From: Agarophyton chilense
Taxonomy: Eukaryota; Rhodophyta; Florideophyceae; Gracilariales; Gracilariaceae
NCBI GenBank assembly: GCA_030374765.1
Contig: JARGXX010000022.1
Span: 744,001-808,000 of the forward strand
Length of the DNA stretch: 64,000 nt
Direction of reading: 5' to 3'
Made by a program: the position numbers and the translations under genes. A model generated the notes under the pieces. It had not been told where the DNA came from. It saw nothing but the letters and a program-made list of their open reading frames with translations, and searched no databases. Every line of letters begins with the position of its first letter. Position 1 is the first letter of the stretch. This document shows positions 1-13,300 of the stretch, one piece after another.

Positions 1-1
1 G

Positions 2-661
2 AAAACATTTCTTTTAAAAGATATTCACAAGAAGAATCGAGTTGAATGGTGTGCTCAAATGGCTTATTGGAGAACGGAATGGAATACTGTTATCTTTTCC
101 GACGAAAAAAAGTTTAACCTTGATCGTCTAGATTGCTTTAAATTTTATTGGCATGATCTACAAAAAGAAAAGAAATAATTTGTGACCAGGCATTCAGGAG
201 GCACATCAGTAATGGTTTGGGCTGGAATGTCTACGAAAGGAGCAACTGATATGGCTTTTGTTGAAACTACAATGAACTCTGAGAAGTATGCCGATGTTCT
301 AGAAAACTATCTTTTACCTTCTGCGTACTGTATGCCGGGAGAAAAATTCATTTTTCAGCAAGATAATGCACCTGTGCATAAGTCCAATTCTATGAAACAG
401 TGGTTCAATAGTCTAAATATGTCAGTTATGGAATGGCCTGCGCGCTCTCCTGACCTCAACCCTATCGAAAAAATTTGTGAAATGTTAGTTCGAATGGTTT
501 ATAGGCAAGGAAGGCAATTTGATACAGTTTTTGATCTAAAAAATTGTATCAAAGATTGCTGGGAAAAGACTGACTGTAATTCTATAAATCCTTTTATAGA
601 ATCAATGCCAAAGCGTTGTATAAGTGTTATACAGGCTAAAGGAGCAAAAATAAACTACTGA
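2..661 (+). pseudogene. Tc1-type (DD34E) transposase, 5'-truncated and broken
   Basis: This is the C-terminal two thirds of a Tc1/mariner-superfamily transposase, the enzyme that cuts and pastes its own element at TA sites. The frame is open from base 2, so the gene starts left of the window. The first catalytic Asp lies in VIFSDEKKF, the second in QQDNAPVH and the Glu in SPDLNPIE. I count 34 residues between the last two, the Tc1-family DD34E spacing. A TAA at 176-178 interrupts the same frame between the first and second Asp, so this copy cannot make a full enzyme. Bases are AT-rich compared with the gene island to the right. The family call is firm; the element ends were not found. Confidence 0.88.
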
Positions 662-2859
662 ACTCGCGTTAGAATAAAAAGGATGCAATAAAGATTATGT
701 TTTTGAAACAGTGTTTTTACTTGAAAATTTTTTCACACTGATTTTGTTAGTTTTACTATAGCCAAAACGTCGATATTTGGGAAATTTGCGCGAGGGATAT
801 GATTTTGAAACAGACTTTATGGTGGACGAGTTTTGTAGGATATTCGTACTTTTAAGTGGATTCAGGAAAGACAAGAAGGGGTTACTTTCGAGAAGAATGT
901 AGGCCTATTTTTATCTTCTAGGCGTTACAAGAATGTACTATGGCTAGAGCTGATGCGTACTATTCTTCCTCGCTCTCCCTGGATCAGTCAACCGTAGGCA
1001 CGGACTGTGGACTCATCTTCGTTGGAGCTTCGTTTTCCAGAAAACGTGTCATGGGAGACGCCGAGGGTAGATTCAGAACGCCCCACCACTTCTTTGAACG
1101 CTCCGTAGTCATCCGCATCAAACCGCAGTCGAAAGAGCGAGCGTGTCTTTTGAATTTTAAGGTGTGCGAGAGCAGTCCGTATGAGGAAATGGACAGTTCG
1201 ACATCTTACATTTGGCGTTTGTGCGATACAGTGGGATGCTCATTAGGGTGAGTAAATTGGTGTCTGAGAGGTGAAAGTTGGCCTGATGTGCAAGCGAAAT
1301 CAAACGACGGGGAAACAAAGCGCATGCAGTCATAACCAATGCAAAGGTGATGGTCGGAGACTTGGCAAGCGCAGAACGCAGAAAGGGTGCTACTGGTGAA
1401 CGCATGAAAAGAACTAGGGTCGGTGCGCTAGCACCTATTTGAATGACTAACGGCAATGGATGCGTGATTACGTGTAATAGAACAGTGTTGATCAAGGAAA
1501 GGACCATTGGGGTTACAATTCTTGTATCAGCGTTGGAAGAAGTGTGAAGGTGAGTAATGATTGCCGATGACAAAGCGTAGTAAACATTTGTGAGCTCGCT
1601 TCGAACAAGAACCCTATGCAGGTGGATGAGAAATCATGGATCAGGCGTGAGTGCAATCGCGTGAAAGCAGGTATGAACGAACAAGAAAAGTCATCTTTCT
1701 TAAGATGCGGCTTCGCGAAGTTCATTCCGAGCCTGAGACACGACGAGAGTGGCGGACAATGTGACTAAGGACTACAAGGGGCGTCGGGACAAATCTGAAG
1801 GAAATGCAAAGTGTGAAGGAGGCTTTCCGGCGTGTGTGCCAGTGATGAGTTCAGAGGCTCACGATTCGAGACCTTTCGAATGCTCGGCGGAACTGCGTGT
1901 TCCGGGAAGAGAATCGATGCGGCGGGGTCGCGATGGTCCTTTCCAGTGTGACGCAAAAAATATTCAGAATCATTTGGCCTGTTAAGCAATCGTTCCTGCA
2001 ATGAGGTTTTTTGCAATTCGATAACAATGCGAGACCCTGTGTTGAACTCATTATACAGTCTTTCGTCCGGCTCGCATGATGAAGATGTTACTTCGGGAGG
2101 ATTATCCAACGACAGCTCGTCAGTGAAGAGAAGGGTTGGGATGATCGTTCGCTGTGGAAAGGTTAGTGATATTAGTTCGGCGCTTCATTGCAAAGGAAGA
2201 AAACGCACACGCAAGCGAAAGCCCTTGGCATGCTTATGGCAAACCAAATCCATGTCGGGCCGGACGTTTCTCGACGCGTGACTCCCTTTGTTCGAGGAAT
2301 TGCGAAGCAGATGGTGTGCTGCGACGAAACTATATTAAACCCAATGCATCGCTAATGCGCGAACAGACCAGCGGATCATAGCCAGCTCTCGTGAAGGAAT
2401 CGTTGATGAAGGAAACGACAGGAATGACGACTTGTGAGCCGCACGTAATGAGCACTTAGAGAATGGTCCGATGTCCAAGTTGGGTCTCAGAGGATCCGAC
2501 GGGGCTGTTGAGTAGATCGCCCGCGCGAGGTGTTGCAAGCAAAATGAAGCGAAAGGAACCCAACTGAAAAAGTAAGCCAAGGCGTCTATTGGCACCATAG
2601 CTGCAGGACCAAGTAGCACAATACTTCTCAGACTTGAACGCGGCATTAAGGCTGAAAGCATTTCGTTTGAATTTTACAGGAGCTTGGGGAGTGCACGCCC
2701 ATTCCACATTTCTCACATGCATTTAATGTACATTCAATGTCTTTGTTTCAAGCTATGCAGCGATCAGTGGGAATCTATATCAGAGGTTGAGATTCCTTTC
2801 AGTGTTCTACGATGAGAGACGTAACCATCCCAACCCTTTCCACCCAGAAATCTATAAGA
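662..2859. other. No recognisable gene
   Basis: About 2.2 kb between the Tc1 fragment and the CACTA-like element. Several frames of 60-140 codons exist on both strands, the longest at 1157-1573 (-), but none has a recognisable motif, a convincing composition or a partner exon. I read this as decayed transposon sequence or unique intergenic DNA. Confidence 0.5.
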
Positions 2860-5775
2860 TTAGCGTATGGAATCAAGAAAGTAAGTCAGGAAGGTGGATC
2901 TGCGTCTAGGATGAGTAGCAAATAGCTCTGTCTCCATTACGGAGATTGGATGAGAAATACACAATATGCTTTCCACTGTTGTGTAGCCAAAGAGAGCTCT
3001 GTGCGTCTCATTTTTCCGAGAGTAAACCTGATTCTGACTGCCGACCCTCAAATAATCAGTTACCCATGATATGATAGCCATATTTTCAGTTTCGTTTTGG
3101 AGCTGATGCTCGACAAACCCCAAAACTTTTCCGTAGCGGTAGTTCATACCCTTCTCATCAGCAGACCTAAAGTATCCTGCAATATATGACATGCAGTCAT
3201 CAGCACTTCTATCTCCAACAAAACAAGCAGATCTACATGTCGTACATCTCATAGTTACACAACGCTTAACTACCAACCTTTTGTGAATCGTTACCTTGGT
3301 GTTTTGATAAACAATTTCTTCTTGAATATTCTTCCTCCTGTAGTACTTTTTCAATTCCCTCAGTAGACCAACCATACCAGATCTCTCTGCTTCTTGGATA
3401 GATACGAAAGCTTTCGGATGTTGAAATTCAAATCCATCAAGATCATGCTCAGTACCATCAACTTCAATCTGAGTTCCGCTTTGCATCTCATTCTTGGAAT
3501 CAAAATCGCTAAATGGTATGGGAATTTTGTTGACGATGCCAAAAATACGAGCACCCTCTTCGATTTTTGTCATCTCACATACGGATTCTGCAAAATTTTG
3601 GGTGGCATTCGACCTGTTCTTGATGGTTCCAGCATAAGTTTCTGCAGTCCATTGCGCTACCATAGAGAGAGGTCCACAGGCGCGAAAGCTGTGACCAAGG
3701 TGGAGTAGTAAATACATGACATAACGCATCAACTTTCGTCGCTCTGGTCTGTACTGGTAATAAACTTCAATGAAGTGTTGATAAAATTATAAGGCAAGAA
3801 GTTCCTTTTCCTCAACCTGACTTTCGCTAAGGCGCCTTTGGGAGGCTAAAGTTCAAAGATCAACGAACAACTTCCAACCGTTCAGGATATTTCGGCTATG
3901 TACTTCTGGAGAACATCCAAACTCGTGTCTTCAACAAAGTGCCTCCAGTCAGACGTCTTCCAATCATGGAAACTACAAATCCCTGGAGGCTTTATCGTGA
4001 AGCAAGACCTTCTCCACGATTCTGAAAAGAAGCTGTCGACCTGTTTTGAAACTTTCTTATCGCTGAACACCCCGATATCATCAAACTCTGGAGAGAGCCA
4101 TATCTTGACGATATATTGCGAAACGTTGGCGTACAAAAGGTGCATCGTGTAGATCGCGAAGCTACTGAAAAGGAAAACTGATGGTAGTGAAAGAAGTTCA
4201 GAAGGTAGATGGCATTAAAGGCCGTTTGATTTGAGAAGTGTTTGAAGCTTCTTTTTTTGCTTTGATTCCAGCAGTTTCAGTGCTTTCTCACACACAAGTC
4301 GAACCTGGCCGTGTGTTTGCAATGGCAGCGCATCTGGTCTCGACAATATTATCCTCTCACATTGCATTTCAACGACAGGGGGATAATACAGGGGACGCGC
4401 ATGACTGCTTGAATCCAAGCCGAGGGAAACTCCTTGTATCATGCAAAAGCGACATGGTACAAACCTATTGAATCCTTTCAAACTTGCTAGTTTCATCATC
4501 ACAGAGAGAACGGCCAGTGCATGGAGGAGATGAATACGTACTCTACAATACAGCCCATTCCATCTTCGAATTGTAACACCGTGGGTGCTCAGACTTTGTA
4601 TCTCATCAATCAAAGGAGCAAGGAAGGAAACTAGATCTGTCGGTGACTTGGGGCCAGGTATGAACATGACTGGTAGAAAAAAGTCTCTCTTATATCTGAA
4701 ACAAGGAGGCAGGTTTGCAATGAAAGCACAACGGGCCAAATACTATTTTGATTTGAGCGAAACACATCGATTCCATCAGTGGATAGGTTCACAAACATAT
4801 CATTCATGATCTTTTCACGACCGCCCATCATCTCTTCAATTTTCCGAAAGTTCGAGCCCGAGACAAAGTCGGAATAATAGCCATCCCCAATCTCTCTGAG
4901 GGAAGCTTGGTAGTAGTCGTACAGAAGAGGACCGTACACTTTACTCTGAAGCATTGCTTGCAGTCGAGGCCAGATCTTGAGGTATTCAACCGTTTTGAAC
5001 CCGTGATCCTTTCCAGGTACTTCTTTGTCTTTCTTCTCAACTTGTGAGCATGTATGTAAGATACCTTCTGCTTTGAAGCGTAAAGCCTCATGTCCTAGTT
5101 CACAGCATGGGTGCAAAGATGTCTCCAAGTAGGAGTTCCTCTTCACCGCGATATTTACTCCTTCCCAAGTAGTAAAGCGCAGTTTTGTTCGGTCATCGCA
5201 GCAGTGATGGTGCAACAGGTCATTAATAGCAGAGAGTGTAACGTGGTGTTTTACGCTGTATCCTATCATCCATAAATGTCGGTGCATGAAGTGGCTGAAC
5301 CTCCGGTCAATGCAGTGGAATAGGGTACGTGCAGCGTTTCCGAGATAGAGCACTGGGGTTCTTGGGATTTCCTCTATCCCAACCTCTTCATTCACGTCGG
5401 GCATCAGCAGAGTTTCAGCAGTGTTAAAATTTGAACTGTTCTCGTCACAAGCATTTCGCACGGTCTCGTTCATCTCATTCACCTCCGTGCCTCCCATGAC
5501 TTCGAGTGATTCGAGAGCTTTGATGCCTTCCGAAGTGGCTACTGGACATGATTCTCGGTCGCGGATGATAAGTCCTATTCGAAGATCCTGACGCCGTATT
5601 CTTTCAGGCATTGGGAGGAACAAAAGTTCACCATTAGCCGATAATCATCGCTGGGCACTCTGGCGGTGTCAAATCGCTGTTCTCTTGGATACGAGAGCAT
5701 TGTTAGTGCATTTGCACTTGTAGAATGGATGGTATCGATATGAGAACATCCACATGACGGAGTGGTAGATTTCAA
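2860..5775 (-). pseudogene. CACTA/Plavaka-like (Tnp2) transposase, frameshifted
   Basis: One large transposase gene read leftwards in at least four pieces. The N-terminal piece (about 5775-5575) has Cys/His residues that could form a zinc finger. The piece at 5623-4631 contains a block like NLSTDGIDVFRSNQNSIWP, which runs into NLPPCFRYKRDFFLP and PGPKSPTDL of the next frame (4739-4215). These are hallmarks of the Tnp2/transposase_21 family of CACTA and Plavaka elements. The change of frame falls near 4,700-4,740. A further piece spans 4145-3882, and the last (3732-2860) has a GPLSMVAQW...NRSNATQN block like the conserved C-terminal part of the family. At least three frame breaks make it a pseudogene. 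Assignment among CACTA, Plavaka and KDZ types is from memory of motifs. Confidence 0.72.
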
Positions 5776-5908
5776 ATGGCAAGATATTGAAACAGATATG
5801 ATAGGAGCATGCCAAATACACTATACACTTTCTTCAACTTTCAAACGGTGGATAATGCCAGGATGAAAAATTTCAAAACACAATTACAAATCTTCCGGCA
5901 TGGTGAAT

Positions 5909-6060
5909 AAGTTTGCATACGAAGCGAAAAGTATCAGATATGCCAAGACTGGTTGAAACGAAAGGACGTGCTCCACGCGAGGGCCATGGTCATTAAGTTG
6001 GCATACGAAGCGAAAAAATATCACACATGCCAAGACCGGTTGAAACGAAAGGACGTGCTC
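5909..6060. repeat. Two direct copies of a ~63-bp repeat
   Basis: A block beginning GCATACGAAGCGAAAA and ending GTTGAAACGAAAGGACGTGC occurs at about 5909-5972 and again at about 5998-6060, with a few mismatches and a 1-base indel. The spacing is about 88 bp. It lies just upstream of the CACTA-like transposase start, where such elements often carry subterminal direct repeats bound by their transposase. Confidence 0.7.
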
Positions 6061-6148
6061 AATATGAAGAGCACACGACGAGATCCCAATACCGCCATCA
6101 TATATATACAGCTTCGAACTCGCCATTCGCCACTCATCTTCTTGAATT

Positions 6149-7782
6149 GTGTGTCTCGTATTTCCAGCTCTCGTACCTGGGCACACTGCGATCGATTGCT
6201 TTCCATCCTGGCTTCTAATCTTGGCCAAATTTGGTCAGTTTCTTGTCTTTCCGATGATATTGGGAGAGAAAGTTGTTCTTCGAGATCCTCAAGAAAACCG
6301 AAGCGAGAAAGAGTCAAGCTGGAGCAGTCTCGGTGTCGATTTGGTGAGGAGCATCAAGGAGCACAACGAAGATGTGAACGAACTGCATCGTGTTGACGTA
6401 CCAACTTGTTCAGGTTTCAAACTGTCAAGGAGGGTACTTGGTGTCTCGAGAAGATGTATAAGCAAATCGAGTCTGCGTGATTTCCTTTACAAGAAATCGT
6501 TTCGGGCCATTTGAGCTTCCGTGAGCGGTTCAGCATTCGATGCCGCAGTTTCCGACATCATCTCCCAAATGAACAAGGACGTGCCAGTTCTTGATATCAA
6601 TGACGGCCACTGGGCTTCCTACAGGGCTATTTTCCAATGCTTTTATAACGCTCAGAAGTCCAAGAAAAACAAATCTTGTGCAAAACTGAAGCGAAAAATG
6701 GGCACCACCACAAAGGGCAATCTGGTTCATGATAAAAGCAAGCGAGCCCCAGTACAGAGGAATCGTCCTCGGAAGAGCCTCCATGAAAATGAGAACGACG
6801 ATGAGTGCACTCGTAGAACTCCATGCGATAGGAACTGCAAACGATCGAAAGCACAGAGAAGAGAAGAGAATGACGCCTTTTCCAACGATAGCGAGAGCAT
6901 GAGCGATGAAATTCCTTACCGACCCACCGCCTATCGATCAAAAGCTCCAAAATTGGAAAAGAGGAAGAGCTGCGAACGAAAGGGAGGACATTCTGATGAA
7001 AGCAGTTGCGAGAGCGATGAAAATGATCGGCTCCGTACTCAAAAGTATCATGTGATGAAGAATGTGAGGCCCAAGGCAAAGCAGCACCGCAAAGGACAGA
7101 GTGCCTATTGCACAGACAGTGAGAGCGAAGAAGAAAACGACCGAGAAGATTGTAGACGAACTACCGCTTTCAAGGAGCACAGAAGACCTAAAAACAGCAA
7201 AAACAGGGTGCAGCAGAGTCCATGTTCTACTGAAAGCGGAAGTGAGGGTGAAGAACATGACGGATCCTGCACAGGCACACCATATCCCACAATCTTCCAA
7301 AGGACTCAAAAGGGAAGAAAAAGGGTTCCTAAACATTGTGGTCGTATTCTGAAGACGTCGAAGTCGAAGTTGCGAGATGAAAACTCAAATATCATGAGAT
7401 CAACGATAGGAGGACCAGCACATACTTCATCTAATTCGATAGATGTCAATAATTACGGTCCTTCTGGTACTCACAATCAACGCTCAGCGTTAAAAACAAA
7501 CCTGGAAATCAATCCATGACCGCGAAAGACTTGCAATCAAGCACGAACAGTAGTAATACCGCAGACAACCGAGGCGTTTTATCGGACACTGATATCGTTA
7601 ATTCGGAACATGAAGAACTTCAAACTGAAGTTCCGAGTCTCCACCACTGTAGAAGCACGGCTCCAAACAACAATGAAACACTGCCAAAAAACCTCGGAAA
7701 TAAGGCTCGAAGTGGGCTTGCTGAAGATCGAAGCAGCGATGAAGAAAGCTACGATGAACAACATATCCGTCGTCGTCGGTAG
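6149..7782 (+). pseudogene. Acidic/basic repeat protein, probably transposon accessory gene
   Basis: A long low-complexity coding frame divergent from the CACTA-like transposase. The frame is open from 6149, is interrupted by TGA at 6512-6514, and continues to 7519; the first ATG after the stop is at 6569. From about 6,720 on, units of roughly 40 residues recur, each with an acidic Ser/Asp/Glu cluster (CTDSESEEEND, STESGSEGEEHD) and a Lys/Arg-rich stretch. The same pattern reappears in an overlapping frame (7516-7782, SSDEESYDE), which points to a frameshift near 7,516. I do not recognise a family. It could be the DNA-binding partner of the neighbouring transposase or a captured nuclear protein. 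Confidence 0.5.
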
Positions 7783-7878
7783 CGAGGATTTTCAACTCCG
7801 AGAAAGGCAGTCAAGAGTAAGAATCGACTGTGCACACCTCTTCAAAATAGATTCGAATAGAGTCAGGCTAAAACATAT

Positions 7879-9773
7879 GTGAGAAATGTCGACAGTGGAT
7901 ACGCTATTCTCCCTCTAGCTATGTCGCTTCAGTCGGGTTTCCTATCCATTTCCCGGCGAACCAGCCTGTGGGCAGCAACACCATGGATTCGAACAACCAA
8001 GCGAGGAGCTCTTCGGGATACCAAGGGGCTAACGAACGTCCCAGGGACCGCTTCGACCATACCATCGGACGAAACCAGTGGGCAGTGCGTCATTCCATTC
8101 TTTCGTTCTCTGTGGAAGAATACTAAAGGTTCTGTCATATATATCTCGACGCCCGGATATTCGCGAAGATATCCGTTTTCCGGAGGGGCAAAAAGAAAGC
8201 GCGCAGCATCTCGTGGTATAACCGATGGTTGCATTGTCCTGTGGATCCGCGTTCGGCCACGCGATGTCGCACCCTCATCCAAGCGTACATTTCGTACATC
8301 TGCTGCGAGTAGGAAGCAGAATACCAGTTCAGGGTGAACAAACTTCTTTGGGACCAATACACAGACTTCATATCGCCTCAGGTGAGATTTCTTGAGGCGG
8401 CTCACAACCTCTTGGCGCTCATGTGCTTCCGTCCGCCGTATGACCGTCTGTTTTGGATGTCCAATAGAGTCTATTGGAACGAGATGCACGAGCCCGATGG
8501 TCGTTTACGTCAATCCCTGGAGTTCTTCTTCTACTGGCACCAGGTGGAGTTTAACGACATGAACGCCGACAAGCATCCTCCGTTTTATGTCTCGTTGCCC
8601 CGTTTGGATGAGAACCAAACCAATGGGGCATGTACACGCGTGTCTCGCCGCTGCTTTTGGTCCCCACTTCGTCCATGGTGGCATACCATTCGTCCCAACT
8701 CATGGATGATGACAATGACCGAAGATCGTGGCTGTTCTGGCAGGTACTCTACGTCGTATTCGGCGTGATGTCCCTTATGGCATTACTGGATACGGCGAAA
8801 TACGGCGTCCTTGGTAATGTCTGTTCGGAGGATTGGAGGGTAGGGCACGACGAGAACATACCCGGTCCTCGAAGCCGTTTAGTGCCGCTCCCGGACATCA
8901 TGATCCGATTTCTAAGGAACTTGGGCATCCAGAATATTGTCTGTGAGACCCGGTTCGACGTCTAGGAGGCTGAGGCTCTTTGGGACCACGTCTTACAGGT
9001 CGAGTGCGGTAAGACTCCCGGGCTGTTTTGGTATTACCACGATACCGACTCGTTCACGCCGATTCCGCTACATCCACAGGGTCGGGACGACGCTAGTGCC
9101 TATCCTGCCAAGCCTTTGAGGAATCAACGATCGGACATTTCGAGTCGTCGTGTGACCGACTATCACCCGAAGACCATCGTTTTCGATCCCCTGTGCTTAA
9201 AGCCTGATGTGGAAGCCACGGCATTGGTTCCAGCTGGTATGTTCGATGAAGAATCGTTCGGGGAAGGGTCGCTCCGTCCTGCCCGTGGAGGGCGTCACTT
9301 CTCCGATTGAGACCGCAGTTGTGTTGCCGACCGCATCCCCTCCCCCAACTCCTCCAGGCGCTGCTCCTCAGGATGAACTCTCATATGAGCCGCCTGTCGC
9401 CCTAGTGAAAATCCTCCCTGGAGATGTTACTGTCGAAGCCGAAAGTTCTGCAGGTGATGCCCTGGCTCAAACGTCTACTGGGGGCGTCGACATCGCTCCG
9501 TCCTCTCCGTTGCCACACTTTCCCGCTTCGGTCACGGCTGCGGCTTCGGATCTCCGTCATGTCAGCCGTACCGTTGTTATCACGGCCTCGATGGACATTG
9601 CGACAGTCTTGAGGGAAGCTTGCTCCTGGGCGCGTCACTCTGCGCGCTATGCCGCGGTTGTCCAACAGGGTCAGGATCCGAAAACCGCCATGGTCAATAT
9701 CTTGCAGCAGAATGGCCAAGTGATGTCCCAGAGGGTTACTGCCGACTTGGATGCCCGGTATGGTCTAAATTGA
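7879..9773 (+). pseudogene. Antisense ORF of Ty3/gypsy element B (decayed)
   Basis: Pieces in several plus-strand frames (7879-8337, 8334-8768, 8630-8965, about 8990-9118, 9207-9773) match, in the same order, the intact antisense ORF at 32,366-34,222. Examples by eye: SSQLMDDDNDRRSWLF here and GSRLMHEPNSGYWALV there; GLFWYYHDTDSF and GNWVYYNPFEG; and near the C-terminus YAAVVQQGQDP and FASAYHQGQNP. It lies 3' of the minus-strand pol of element B and points the opposite way, as in element A. The protein function is unknown. Its last 188 codons remain open, but frameshifts upstream break the whole. Confidence 0.7.
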
Positions 9774-10309
9774 AGCGACTGGCAGGCGTCCGAGGAGGAC
9801 AATAGTTCCTCAGGTGAATCTTTGCCAAAGAAGCGTGCTTGGCTCGCTGGTGTCGGTCCAAGTGGTATAGTAGGCACCTCTAGGGACCCTAGTCTAGGTT
9901 TCGCTCCTGCAGGTTCCAATGAGAACGACGGATTTACTTCGTTTCCGCCCCAATGTGTCCTGTTGGTGTTAGGAGCGCTTCCGCGAACCTTGAAATCATA
10001 GCAAGGGCTGTTATGCTTCTGTTGGTTAGTCAAACAAAGCAATTATTGTGCTTTCAAAGGGAGCTCTTGTATCTCAAACGTGCGTGCTCCGGGACGTCGT
10101 CCAACCTTGAGGGCGTCTCAGGTGTCCATCATGTGTCGCCTGAGGACTGACTTTCCTCCCTGATGCGGTAGCTACGGAAAACCGTCGTGTTACGGCGAAT
10201 CGTCGTGTCGATAGGCGTTGTGAGGGGCGTTTGGGGATTATTCGGGCCAATGGCTGCCCCCTCCTGAATACTGCGACCCGGGCTGCCGAGTTTACGCCAA
10301 TAGCAGGTC

Positions 10310-13300
10310 ATAAAGTTTTCTGGAATGGGTTGAGGGTCTTGCGAAGTGTCTTTTTCAGGTGTATACCCGAACTAATGGACGCGATAGCGTATATTTCCAT
10401 CTTCTTTCTGACCGTTAAAGAGGACGCGCTCAATCAAATACTCCGGTTAGTGTTCGTTTTCCGAAAGAAGAGTGCGGTCCAGAGGGGCGGATCCATAGGA
10501 CCCAGTTGGAAGAGATGGGTCATCGTCGTTATCATTAATCATCGGATCCATAGGACTATTCGGGTCGGCAGGAACTGCCTTCGGGGGTGTGGGGACTTGA
10601 GCGTCGACCTGAGATCGTACTGGTTCCGGTGGACCAGGGGACTGAGACTCTGGTGATTCGGAGGAGCTGGGCGCTCGTGGCACTCGATCAATAGTTACAG
10701 GGTCCTGTAGGCCGTCAATTAGTAAAGTGATAGGATGTTGATTGGCCTTAAGGACTTTGTATGGTCCCGTAGAGCGGGATAAGAGCTTCTGCGTGGTGTC
10801 CTCGAGTTCCTAACTGTCCTTCGGTGGCCGGTCCAGCAAGTTCCCTTTTCCCGAAGGTCGGTGAGTTCCAAACGGCCTTGTCGAAATTGACGATTTAATG
10901 ACGTTGGGTTTTGGTCAGTACAGCTCTAGCCGATTGGATAATGCGGTCGATGCGTCGGCCTGAGCAGTGCTTTGCCTGTGTAGGAGTCATTTATTCAGTT
11001 ATGTCCTGGGGTATGATAGACTCCTGATGGTCCACAGCTATCGGCGGCGGCGCTCTCGGTAGCGTTAAGTCAAAAGGTGTTGTCCCCGTAAAAGCGTGCA
11101 TCTGCATGTTGTAGGCATAAACCAGCGGCTCAACGTAGTCGTCTCAGTCCAATTCGTGTTCCGATACGTAGTGTGCCAATCGGTCCAGAAGGTTGTCGTT
11201 GAAGCGTTCGGCTTGGCCATTGGTTTGTAGGTGGTACGCGGTTGTGGTCACATGTTTGATATTACCAAGACAAACCGTCTCCCATTGGATGACTTGGACA
11301 AAGGTCCAATTATATCCATTGCGACGAGTTCCATCGGTCCTGCGGCGGGACAGGTTTCAACTGAGCCTGATGGTTGGCGCGGGACCCTCGAATTTGTGCG
11401 CACGATTTTCAGTTCCGTGCGATTTGCCATAGGTCCCGGGCCATCAGTGGCCAGTAGAAGAACTTCCTGACGGTTTGGTACATTCGTCGGCCTCCACGCT
11501 GACCAGCCAAGCGAGGGAAATGGGCGAGGTGTAGGAATCGCGCCCTTAGCAAAATTGGTATTACCCGTTGGAGTGCACCATCCAGCGGTGAGCGGCGACA
11601 TAGTAGTCCAAATCGGTCATAGTCGAACAGGCATCCTGGGGTCCCTACAAATTGGGCCGTTTCCTTGCAGTATTCGTTTTCGACCTGCGCTTCTAGGAGT
11701 TCTTCAATAGGTATAGGGAGGGGCTCTTATTCCTGCGGGGCTATCGCATTAACCTGGGGTTGTGTCGAATTGGGCGGTATTTTCTCCTAATCCAATAGAT
11801 ATACTTCCTTCTCCCTTACCTCAGGATCCTCCGATTGCATCTTACCCCTAAGGTCATCTGTCTCCGTATAGTCCTGAGGTCCATCATCTGTGAAGGGGGT
11901 GGGAATCATTTCAGCCAATGGGGTGTCCTCAGTTCCGTCGGTAATGATTCGAGAGAGGGCATCTGCTGCCTGGTGCTTGATGCCTGGCCTATAGGTTATC
12001 TCGTAGTCGTATTTTGAGAGCCTGACGGGCCTCCTAGCGAGGCGACTCGATGCATCGGTCCTATTGAGTAACCAGCTGAGTGAATCATGGTCTGTTCTAA
12101 TGGAAAACTTGGTTCCCTCAAGGTACGGACGGACTGTCAATACAGCCCATACGATGGCTTGAAATTCCTTTTCATTCGTACTGTAGTTGCGCTCCGCGCT
12201 GGTGAGCGTTCTGCTCCAGTAGCCAATAGGTCCATAGTCCTTCGGTGACTCCTGTTCCTGTAGCAGTGCATATCTCACTTGGACTTTAGAGGGGTCTGTA
12301 TCAAGGACAAAGGGCCTATTGGGTTTTGGTAAAGCCAATATAGGGTGGTTCAGAAATTTGTCCTTTACGGTCTGAAATGCCTCGTACTGGTCGTCGGTAA
12401 AGGCCTCAAACTCCAAATGTGTTCCCTTTTTCAGAATTGCGTTGACCGGGGCCAAGATCTTAGCAAACCCTTGGACAAACCGTCGGTAAACATTGCACAA
12501 GCCCACGAAAGATCGTAGTTACGTGTGGGTCCTAAGAGGCTTTTCTTGGCGGATCGCATTCGTGGTCCGTGTGGCTACCTTTAGCTTTCCTTAAAGGAAG
12601 GCGTGACCAAGATAGTCCAAAGAGGCCTGGAAGAAGGCGAATTAGCGGAGTTTCATTGTTACTCCAGCGTCCGGTACGATTGTTAGTTCCATCTTCACAT
12701 GGCTGAGATGTTGCGTCACGGTACGTGAGAAAATGATTACGTCATCTAAATGGACAACGGCAAACTTCCATTTGACGCTGTACAATATGATGTCCATTAC
12801 CTGTTGTAAGGTTGCTGGCGCAATCTTTAAACGAAAACGCATACGAGTATGTCTGAACAGACCTTCATGGGTAGCGAAGGTTGTCGGCGCTCTCGCATCT
12901 TCGGCCAAACAGATTTGCCAATATTTGGAGCTGGTGTCCAGTGTGGTAAATACGACAGCTTCGCCTAAGGAATCTAGATAGTCACCCAGACGGGGTATTG
13001 GGTATGAGGCCGTCTTGGGTATTGAGTTCAGCTTCCTGTTGTCGACACAGAACCTGACGGAGCCATCCTTTTTAGCCGCAAAGACAAGGAGACTTGCCTA
13101 TTCGGATTGGTAAGGAGGCACCGGCTCTATGACTTGAGGTTTGCGCACATTGACCATCTGGTCGGCCACAATTTCCCTACCCTTCAGGCCTGTACGGTAT
13201 GGGTGCCGGAACTGTGGTCTAGCATCATCCTGAAGGTCAATGCGTTGTGTAGTGGCTCTGATTTTTCCGAATCTACCTGACTCCATGGCCTGTTGTAGCC

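Noticed and set aside
1157..1573. 138-codon minus-strand frame
   Set aside because: No motif, no plausible partner exon, and similar-sized frames occur by chance around it.
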